Source: Candidatus Uhrbacteria bacterium RIFCSPHIGHO2_12_FULL_60_25 (GTDB taxonomy: Bacteria; Patescibacteriota; Patescibacteriia; 2-12-FULL-60-25). From it: DNA of 64,000 nucleotides. Positions 58,437-64,000 of this stretch are shown here, piece by piece. Made by a program: the position numbers and the translations under genes. Position 1 is the first letter of the stretch. Each line of letters starts with the position of its first letter. Where the stretch lies: positions 1 to 64,000 of the forward strand of contig MGEH01000018.1 in the NCBI GenBank assembly GCA_001791275.1. The letters are read 5' to 3'. The notes under the pieces were generated by a model. That model made no database searches. It was not told where the DNA came from and was given only the letters and a program-made list of their open reading frames with translations.

Positions 58437-58504
58437 CGGGTAGGGGCGACGCGGTGCGTCGCCCCGGGATCGATCGGGGCGACCCAACGGGTCGCCCCTA
58501 CCCG
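58437..58504. repeat. Compound palindrome, family B
   Basis: Outer arms CGGGTAGGGGCGAC and GTCGCCCCTACCCG enclose two further inverted GGGGCGA..TCGCCCC units, able to form a cruciform. It fills the gap after the flippase. Confidence 0.85.
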
Positions 58505-58577
58505 AAAACTGACGATCGCGTCTCCTTGCCTAGCCGTATTTGATGCGTTTTTTGAGGTTCTGGGATAAGCTACGGTC

Positions 58578-59651
58578 GTGAAACAATCGGTTCTGGTTAC
58601 GCTTGATTACCCGCCTGAAATGGGCGGTGTTGCGCGTTATCTGGGCGAACTTGTCCGTACGGCTGGAGACATGACGGTCGTTGTCAATACAACGCATGAA
58701 GTCACTGGTCCTGGGCATGTGGAGTCTCGCGAACTCGTGCGAACGGCGTGGCCGCACTGGTGGCCGATGGTGCGTGTCTGCCGCGAATTTGGCAGCGCCG
58801 CGTCATTCGTCCTCGTGAGCCACGTCCTTCCGGTCGGGACCGCGGCCATGATCGCGAAATGGACGGGTGGCGTTCCATACGTCGTCTTATGTCACGGACT
58901 GGACGTGCGGCTTGCCGCAGGTCACCGCCGACGGACGTTCGTGTTTCGGCAGGTGTGCACAAACGCGAAACTCGTGGTCGCGAACAGCGAGGCAACGGCA
59001 AAAGACATACGGGCGCTCGTGCCGGGTCTGCGCGTTCTCGTTCTCACGCCCGGGGTGCGTCCGGCCGCAACCATGTCACGGTCAGACGCGAGGCAGCGGC
59101 TTGGCGTTTCGGCAGACGAGGAAGTCGTGCTTGCCGTCGCGCGTCTGATTCCTCGCAAAGGTGTGGACGTCCTCTTGGACGCGACAGACCGACTCCCAAA
59201 TCGCGAGAAGCTCACGGTCGCGGTAGTCGGCGACGGCCCGGAACGCGCAAAGCTCGAACAGATGGCGGAGCACCTGAAGCATCGCGTTCGCTTTGTTCCG
59301 CGCGCGACGGACGAGGACGTCGCTGCGTGGTACGCAGCGGCTGACGTGTTCTGCTTGCCGCTGCGCGAACACGCGAACGATGTGGAGGGATTCGGGATCG
59401 CGTACCTCGAAGCGGCGGCACATGGCCTCCCGGTCATCGCAGGCAGGAGCGGGGGAGCGAAGGAAGCGGTTGTGGACGGGAAGACGGGCATGCTCGTCAG
59501 GCCGAACGATCCGGATGACGTCGCACGTGCACTCGCCAGTCTGTTTGAAGACCCCGTACGACGGGGGCGCATGGGAGAAGCGGGGAGAGCACGAGCACTG
59601 TCTGACTTCCGGTGGGAAGATCGCTGGAAGCGTCTCATGGACAACATATGA
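58578..59651 (+). CDS. Glycosyltransferase family 4 (GT-B fold)
   Basis: Retaining glycosyltransferase of 357 residues, probably acting on lipid-linked saccharides at the membrane inner face. The N-terminal part has DYPPEMGGVARYLGELV and VLCHGLDVRL. The C-terminal glycos_transf_1 domain has VLAVARLIPRKGVDVLLDA, VVGDGPERAKLEQMA and ADVFCLPLREHANDVEGFGIAYLEAAAHGLPVIAGRSGGAKEAVVDGKTGMLV, with the E-x7-E motif. The start is GTG at 58578. It overlaps the next gene by four bases. Confidence 0.92.
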   Translation: MKQSVLVTLDYPPEMGGVARYLGELVRTAGDMTVVVNTTHEVTGPGHVESRELVRTAWPHWWPMVRVCREFGSAASFVLVSHVLPVGTAAMIAKWTGGVPYVVLCHGLDVRLAAGHRRRTFVFRQVCTNAKLVVANSEATAKDIRALVPGLRVLVLTPGVRPAATMSRSDARQRLGVSADEEVVLAVARLIPRKGVDVLLDATDRLPNREKLTVAVVGDGPERAKLEQMAEHLKHRVRFVPRATDEDVAAWYAAADVFCLPLREHANDVEGFGIAYLEAAAHGLPVIAGRSGGAKEAVVDGKTGMLVRPNDPDDVARALASLFEDPVRRGRMGEAGRARALSDFRWEDRWKRLMDNI

Positions 59652-60340
59652 AGCTCGTCTCGGTCGTGATCCCGGTATGGAACCACGCGAAAGAACTTGA
59701 GCAGTGCCTCGAGTCGTTGTCGAAGCAGACATATGCGCCGCTTGAGATCATCGTGGTGGACGATGGCTCGACTGATAGGCCGGTAACCGGGAACCGGGAA
59801 CCGGGAACCGTTAGACTCATACGGCTTGAAGAGCGGCGCGGGGCGGCGGGGGCGCGGAATGAAGGCGCGAGACTTGCGACCGGTGATTACCTGATCTTCG
59901 TCGACGCAGACGCGATCCTCGTCTCGCACGCGATCGAACGCATGGTCGCGACGCTTGAGTCACATCCGGACGCTTCGTTCGTCTACTCCTCCTTCCGCTT
60001 CGGATGGAAGCGCTTCCCGAGTCGCGCGTTCGACGCCGACGCGCTCCGTCGCGGTCCGTACATACATACGACCGCGCTCATGCGACGCTCTGCGTTCCCG
60101 GGTTTTGACGAGTCGCTGAAGAAATTCCAGGATTGGGATCTTTGGCTCACGATCGTGGAGCGCGGTGGAAAGGGGATCTGGATTCCGGAAGAGTTGTTCA
60201 CATTGTCCATCGGACGAAAGGGGATGAGCGTGTGGTTGCCGTCATTCGTCCATCGTCTTCCCTGGGCGATCACGGAAGAGATGAAGAACTATCGGCATTG
60301 GGAAGGTGTTGTCAAAAAGAAGCATGGAATTGAAAGCTAA
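59648..60340 (+). CDS. Glycosyltransferase family 2, with a repeat array inside the coding region
   Basis: Inverting GT-A glycosyltransferase of 230 residues. The marks are SVVIPVWNHAKELEQCLESLSKQTYAPLEIIVVDDGSTD for nucleotide binding, RRGAAGARNEGARLATGDYLIFVDADA (the DxD-like FVDAD) and KFQDWDLWLTIVERG for acceptor binding. Directly after DDGSTD the protein reads RPVTGNREPGTVRLIR, encoded by a family C heptamer array, replacing the normal short loop without breaking the frame. Coupled to the GT4 gene by ATGA. Confidence 0.9.
   Translation: MKLVSVVIPVWNHAKELEQCLESLSKQTYAPLEIIVVDDGSTDRPVTGNREPGTVRLIRLEERRGAAGARNEGARLATGDYLIFVDADAILVSHAIERMVATLESHPDASFVYSSFRFGWKRFPSRAFDADALRRGPYIHTTALMRRSAFPGFDESLKKFQDWDLWLTIVERGGKGIWIPEELFTLSIGRKGMSVWLPSFVHRLPWAITEEMKNYRHWEGVVKKKHGIES
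59785..59810. repeat. CCGGGAA heptamer array inside a glycosyltransferase gene
   Basis: About three and a half tandem AACCGGG units, in frame. Three units equal 21 bases, so whole arrays of this size are neutral for reading frame. Confidence 0.85.
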
Positions 60341-60420
60341 GTTTATACGTTTGTCAGTTTCTTATTAGAACAACTTACAAACTTAACAACTTAGCTGGTA
60401 TCTACAATATCTCTTCATTC

Positions 60421-62757
60421 ATGAAAGACTTGCGAATCATCATCGTGTCCTGGAATGTCGAGCAGTTGCTTGCGCGGTGTTTGCGATCCTTGCCGGGCGC
60501 CTGTTCCGGTCTCGAATGGGATTGCGTGGTGGTGGACAACGCGTCAAAAGACGGGAGTATCGCGGTCGCGACCGGGATTCCGAATATTCACGTGATCGCG
60601 AATCAAAACAACCGCGGGTTTGCGAAGGCGTGCAATCAAGGGCTTGTCGGGTCTGACGCGAGATACGTGCTGCTCCTGAATCCGGACACTGAGTGTCCGC
60701 CTGGATCGCTCGCGAGTCTTGTCCGCGAGGCCGACGTGCGGCCGACGTGCGGGATTGCGGGTCCGCGTCTTGTAGACGGTTATGGCGCTGACCAGGCAAG
60801 CGTTCGTCGGTTTCCAACGGTTTGGGATCAAGCAGGGATCATGTTGAAGTTGCACCACGTCGTTCCTGCCTTGTTTCGTCGTTACTTCGCGAACGACTGG
60901 CCGATTGACCGCGCGGCGAGCGTGGATCAGGTGATGGGATCGTGTTTTCTCATTCGTCGTGACGTCGTGGAGCAGATCGGCGGACTCGATGAACGATATT
61001 TCATCTGGTTTGAAGAGGTTGATTATTGCAAACAGGCGAAAGAACACGGTTGGGACGTCTGTTATGTTCCAACGGTCAGGATCACGCACCACGGCGGGCA
61101 ATCGTTCTGCCAGGTGTTCAGCGTGAAGAAACAACGGTATTTCAATGATAGCCTGGTGAAATATTTTAAGAAGTGGCAGCCGGGATGGCGAGCAGCGCTT
61201 TTAGCGGTCTTGCGACCGCTGTCGCTCGCGCTCGCAAGTGCGTCGTCCTTGAGCCCATGGGCGATCTGGGCGGGCGTCGTCTTTTTGATCGAAGTGGTCT
61301 CCCTTGCGACGATCTTTCATCCAAAAGCGAATTCAGCCGCGACGATCTTCGTCGCGCTCGTCGTAGGTCTGCTCGCTTGGAAGCGGCCCACGCTTGCGCT
61401 TGCCGCGCTCCTCATGGAGCTCATGATCGGGTCAAAGGGATATTTGCTGCAATTAGGCGCGTGGCCGGATGCCATTTCGCTCCGCATCGTCCTGTTCGCC
61501 GTCTTCATGGCGGGATGGGCGTTGAACGTCACGCAGACGAAGTCGTGGTCGCGTTTGACGCTATTATTTCGTGGACGAGTCGAATGGCTTTTGTTGTTTA
61601 TCGTCGTTGGCTACGCGACGTTGCGAGGAATGGCGCTCGGTAATCAATACGTCGCGGTTGACGGGAACGCGTGGGGGTTTCTCCTGCTCATCATTCCGGT
61701 ATTGGACATTGCGTCACGCATGAGTGAGCGGTTGCGACGGGACGTCCTTCCCGTCCTGTTCGTCGCGCCTGTGTGGCTAGCGGTCAAAACGATCGGACTC
61801 GAGTATCTGTTCTCGCATGGGTTCTCGACCATCGCTGATCCGGTCTACCTCTGGGTGCGACGGACCGGAGTCGGGGAAGTGACGTACATCACGGGTAATG
61901 CGTTCCGGATTTTCATGCAGTCGTACATCTTCGCGCTCCCTGTACTTTTCTTTTGTGCATCCAAGTATTTTGCGACGCACGAGAAGGGGGATAGCGCCGG
62001 GAACCGGGAACCGGGAACCGGGAACCGATTTTTGCATCGAGTGACAGACCTGCTCGCGATCGCTGCACTTGTCGTGCTCGGCATTAGTCTGTCTCGCAGC
62101 ATGTGGATTGGAGCGGCAGCGGGAATGGTCACGTTGCTCATGCTCGTCCTGTCGGGGCTACCCGTCCCTCGGCTATCGCTCGGGACGTCGCCCGTACACG
62201 AGATATTTAAAGGGATCGGGCGACTCATCGTCGTCGGCATCTTCGCTGCGCTCGTCATTGTCGCGACGCTCGCATTCCCGATTCCGCGCGTTGATGTTGC
62301 GTCTCTCGCGACTCTGTTTGGGTCGCGTGTCTCGACCGAGGACGCGGCAGCGGCGAGTCGCTGGAAACTCCTGCCCGTGGTTTTGGACAAGATCATGGAA
62401 CGTCCCTTTCTCGGATCAGGGTTCGGAGCGACTGTGACGTATCAGACGTCTGACCCGCGCATCGTCTCTCAAACCGGCGGGATGTACACGACGTATGCGC
62501 TCGAGTGGGGGTGGCTCGAGCACTGGGTGAAATTCGGCGTCTTCGGATTCGCACTGATGATCGTGCTCGTCTGGCGCGTCGGTCGTCGTGTCGCGCGGTT
62601 GGCTGAACCGCGTTGGATCGTCGCTGCGGGCGTGGCGACCGTGGTCGGACTCGCCGTGACGCACGTGTTCACGCCGTATTTGAATCATCCGTTGGGGTTT
62701 GGAGTTTTGTTTGTGCTTGAGGGACTCGTTCAGACGTCGCGATGCAATCTTGACTGA
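60421..62757 (+). CDS. Fusion of family 2 glycosyltransferase and O-antigen ligase-like membrane domain
   Basis: The 778-residue product begins with a rhamnosyltransferase-like GT2 (about 1-290): RIIIVSWNVEQLLARCLRSL, VVVDNASKDGS, NRGFAKACNQG, VLLLNPDTECPPGSL and RYFIWFEEVDYCKQAKEHGWDVCYVPTVRITHHGGQS. From about 265 there are some ten membrane segments. The region NAFRIFMQSYIFALP to LGISLSRSMWIGAAAG and the late loop LPVVLDKIMERPFLGSGFGATVTY form a Wzy_C/O-antigen ligase domain. A family C repeat encodes SAGNREPGTGN in a loop near 525-537. In most bacteria these are separate proteins. A leader of 80 AT-rich bases (60341-60420) contains inverted AGCTAAGTT/AACTTAGCT. Confidence 0.9.
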   Translation: MKDLRIIIVSWNVEQLLARCLRSLPGACSGLEWDCVVVDNASKDGSIAVATGIPNIHVIANQNNRGFAKACNQGLVGSDARYVLLLNPDTECPPGSLASLVREADVRPTCGIAGPRLVDGYGADQASVRRFPTVWDQAGIMLKLHHVVPALFRRYFANDWPIDRAASVDQVMGSCFLIRRDVVEQIGGLDERYFIWFEEVDYCKQAKEHGWDVCYVPTVRITHHGGQSFCQVFSVKKQRYFNDSLVKYFKKWQPGWRAALLAVLRPLSLALASASSLSPWAIWAGVVFLIEVVSLATIFHPKANSAATIFVALVVGLLAWKRPTLALAALLMELMIGSKGYLLQLGAWPDAISLRIVLFAVFMAGWALNVTQTKSWSRLTLLFRGRVEWLLLFIVVGYATLRGMALGNQYVAVDGNAWGFLLLIIPVLDIASRMSERLRRDVLPVLFVAPVWLAVKTIGLEYLFSHGFSTIADPVYLWVRRTGVGEVTYITGNAFRIFMQSYIFALPVLFFCASKYFATHEKGDSAGNREPGTGNRFLHRVTDLLAIAALVVLGISLSRSMWIGAAAGMVTLLMLVLSGLPVPRLSLGTSPVHEIFKGIGRLIVVGIFAALVIVATLAFPIPRVDVASLATLFGSRVSTEDAAAASRWKLLPVVLDKIMERPFLGSGFGATVTYQTSDPRIVSQTGGMYTTYALEWGWLEHWVKFGVFGFALMIVLVWRVGRRVARLAEPRWIVAAGVATVVGLAVTHVFTPYLNHPLGFGVLFVLEGLVQTSRCNLD
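61997..62026. repeat. CCGGGAA heptamer array inside the GT2-ligase gene
   Basis: Four tandem CCGGGAA units plus CC, read as AGNREPGTGN in a loop between membrane segments. Confidence 0.85.
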
Positions 62758-62787
62758 GACGAACGCGCGCGGTATGAATGTGGCATC

Positions 62788-62804
62788 TTAATACTAAGTA
62801 TTAA
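62788..62804. promoter_or_regulatory. Operator palindrome of the toxin-antitoxin pair
   Basis: TTAATACTAAGTATTAA, a perfect 8-1-8 palindrome 10 bases before the antitoxin ATG and next to the AT-rich promoter. Ribbon-helix-helix antitoxins typically bind such sites to autoregulate. Confidence 0.65.
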
Positions 62805-62814
62805 TAATAAGGTT

Positions 62815-63039
62815 ATGCGCACCTCGTCGCTTGTGACTGTTTCTCTTCCGCCGTCCATGGTGAAAGCCTCGGAACGGGTTGCGAAGCGTCACCACATGAC
62901 CCGTTCTGAATTGATGCGGACGGCATTGCGTTATTTCTTGGAAGAACAGACGGCGCTTGAAGCAATCAGGGTGTACGAGCAGGAACGGCGTGACGGCAAG
63001 CTGAAAACGTTAAAGTCTCTCGCCGCACTCGCGCAGTAG
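62815..63039 (+). CDS. Ribbon-helix-helix (CopG/ParD-type) antitoxin
   Basis: The 74-residue product starts with the ribbon strand SSLVTVSLPPSMVKASERVAKRHHMTRSELMRTALRYFLEE, a standard RHH DNA-binding fold (strand about residues 5-11, helices 14-45). The tail EAIRVYEQERRDGKLKTLKSLAALAQ would bind and neutralise the toxin. It lies one base upstream of the toxin gene. The operator palindrome upstream supports autorepression. Confidence 0.88.
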   Translation: MRTSSLVTVSLPPSMVKASERVAKRHHMTRSELMRTALRYFLEEQTALEAIRVYEQERRDGKLKTLKSLAALAQ

Positions 63040-63040
63040 T

Positions 63041-63316
63041 ATGACCGATCGGAGGATCACGAGAATATTGTATTCCTCTCATTTTGAGCGAGCGTTGAGA
63101 GCGGTTCGTGATGAGCACCACATGATCATCGACGAGCGTGAAAAAATGTTTCGTTCAAACTGTTTTCATCCCCTCCTGAAGACTCATAAGTTGAGAGGTA
63201 AACTGCAGAAATACTGGTCATTTTCTATTACGCACTCGCACCGCATCATGTTTGAATTTCTTGATTCGCATTCCGTCGCTTTTATCGACATCGGGGATCA
63301 TGCGATATACAAATAG
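63041..63316 (+). CDS. RelE/YafQ-family toxin
   Basis: The 91-residue product has the RelE fold pattern: ILYSSHFERALRAVRDEHHMIIDEREKMFRSN (two helices), HPLLKTHKLRGKLQKYWSFSITHSHRIMFEF and HSVAFIDIGDHAIYK at the end. In related toxins the K-x-H-x-L-x-G..W-S-F-x-I..R-I-x-F..D-I-G-x-H-x-x-Y pattern marks ribosome-dependent mRNA endonucleases. Together with the preceding RHH antitoxin it forms a type II toxin-antitoxin module. Confidence 0.88.
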   Translation: MTDRRITRILYSSHFERALRAVRDEHHMIIDEREKMFRSNCFHPLLKTHKLRGKLQKYWSFSITHSHRIMFEFLDSHSVAFIDIGDHAIYK

Positions 63317-63340
63317 GCGGCTGACTTCAGTGATGAGGTA

Positions 63341-64000
63341 TTATGCAACACGTCGATCTTCCCAGCCGGTAAAACCCTTGACGAACGCCGCACCAGAAAC
63401 AGACGCGCGTCCCTCGATTTGAATCTCGTCTAAAACCAACGCCGTGCCTTCCCCGCACGCCACGGCGGGTTGCTTTTCAAACACGAAGCACTGCCCCGGC
63501 TTGAAGGCATCGTCTCCGGCGATGACGGACGCTTTGTGGATCTTGAGACGTTTCCCGCCCACTAGGGTCCAGCAGCCAGGCCACGGGTTATACGCACGAA
63601 TGAGACGCTCGATGTCGGTCGCCGGTCGTGTCCAGTCGATTTTTCCGTCGTCACGTGTGAGTATCTTGCATGTCGTCGCTGATGCGTGATCCTGTTCAAC
63701 AGGGGAGACGCGGCCATCTAGAAAGTCTGCCAGCGTTTTCGGAAGCGCCTCGGTGCCAAGGACCGCGAGACGGTCGTGGAGTGATGATCCCGTCTCATCG
63801 GGCGCGATTTGCGTCTCGACCGTCGAGAGGATAGGGCCGTGATCCATCTCCGCGTCAATTTTCATGATCGTAACGCCGCTTTTCGCGTCTCCGGCCGCGA
63901 TCGCGGCCTGGATGGGGGATGGACCGCGCCAGCGCGGCAGGAGCGAGCCGTGGACGTTGACGACGCCTTCCTTCGGCAGATCGAGCAACCACTGCGGCAG
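63341..64000 (-). CDS. fmt: Methionyl-tRNA formyltransferase, 3' part (start lies beyond the window)
   Basis: Enzyme that formylates initiator Met-tRNA. 219 residues are visible, open to the right edge without a start. They read LPKEGVVNVHGSLLPRWRGPSPIQAAIAAGD, with the catalytic-region N-x-H-x-S-L-L-P-R-x-R-G-x-x-P-I-Q motif. DAEMDHGPIL, DGKIDWTRPATDIERLIRAYNPWPG and the C-terminal OB-like domain (LKIHKAS..GTALVLDEIQIEGRASVSGAAFVKG) follow. The N-terminal formyl-folate binding half is outside. It converges on the toxin gene with a 24-base gap. Confidence 0.95.
   Translation of the reverse strand: MPQWLLDLPKEGVVNVHGSLLPRWRGPSPIQAAIAAGDAKSGVTIMKIDAEMDHGPILSTVETQIAPDETGSSLHDRLAVLGTEALPKTLADFLDGRVSPVEQDHASATTCKILTRDDGKIDWTRPATDIERLIRAYNPWPGCWTLVGGKRLKIHKASVIAGDDAFKPGQCFVFEKQPAVACGEGTALVLDEIQIEGRASVSGAAFVKGFTGWEDRRVA

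Noticed and set aside
60341-60420. Possible promoter or attenuator with AGCTAAGTT/AACTTAGCT arms before the GT2-ligase gene
   Set aside because: The arms are 45 bases apart and there is no T-run, so I do not call a terminator or riboswitch.
46004-62026. CCGGGAA arrays considered as a CRISPR
   Set aside because: The unit is seven bases with no spacers and no cas genes nearby; these are simple tandem or inverted arrays.

Overview
The window reads as a stretch of chromosome from a small-genome, GC-rich bacterium, most likely a member of the Candidate Phyla Radiation (Patescibacteria). This is inference from gene content; no rRNA is present. The grounds are core proteins shortened relative to their families (UvrC without its HhH tail, AlaRS of about 629 residues, UvrA of 851), GatCAB genes, a VirD4-like ATPase behind a large membrane protein, DUF192, DsbA-like membrane-anchored oxidoreductases, and very tight gene overlaps of the ATGA, TAATG and GTGA kinds.

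Layout. 1-201: the start of a REP-associated (RAYT) transposase cut by the window edge. 0.25-9.7 kb: gatC-gatA, a membrane protein, lgt, trxB, a DsbA-like protein, a HAD-like protein, tRNA-Ser(GGA), a second DsbA-like protein and uvrA. 9.7-21.0 kb: an accessory island lying exactly between uvrA and uvrC. It holds an mTERF-like helical-repeat protein, two neighbours sharing a C-terminal domain (one with a Rossmann/methyltransferase-like front), an HTH protein translationally coupled to a GHKL ATPase with Ig-like domains, a large coiled-coil protein and a small unknown. 21.1-24.3 kb: uvrC, then a short division cluster (mraZ, rsmH, ftsL-like) with a readable MraZ operator. 24.3-35.4 kb: a membrane protein, a membrane-anchored ClpC-like ATPase, a WecA/TagO-type transferase, DUF192, an unknown membrane protein, murC-murB, hpf and secA. 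35.6-38.4 kb: a GIY-YIG-coding repeat element, a VIT-family transporter and a minus-strand group of small accessory genes. 38.5-50.9 kb: secD (with inserted parvulin domains), secF, a membrane protein plus VirD4-like ATPase, an alpha/beta hydrolase, uppP, a D,D-carboxypeptidase, a LUD protein, mnmA and a membrane/GAF-like protein. 50.9-56.9 kb: alaS, infA, rpmJ, rpsM, rpsK, rpsD, rpoA, rplQ, rplM and rpsI. 56.9-62.8 kb: a cell-surface polysaccharide group (flippase, GT4, GT2, GT2-O-antigen-ligase fusion). 62.8-64.0 kb: an RHH/RelE toxin-antitoxin pair and the 3' part of fmt.

How the parts work together. WecA-like, murB, murC, uppP, the carboxypeptidase and the flippase/glycosyltransferase group together build the envelope. 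secA, secD, secF, lgt, trxB and the DsbA-like proteins export, lipidate and oxidise envelope proteins. gatCA, alaS, mnmA, fmt, hpf and the ribosomal genes serve translation.

Two patterns stand out. First, several core genes have an extended -10 box followed by about six bases and the ATG, which predicts leaderless mRNAs, and most core genes lack a Shine-Dalgarno sequence. Accessory genes instead tend to carry TTGACA-type promoters, Shine-Dalgarno sequences and their own terminators. Second, three dispersed repeat families punctuate the sequence. One of them exists as a 441-bp element encoding a GIY-YIG nuclease (35605-36045) and as a 237-bp internally deleted copy (49843-50079), which looks like a mobile element and its MITE-like derivative.
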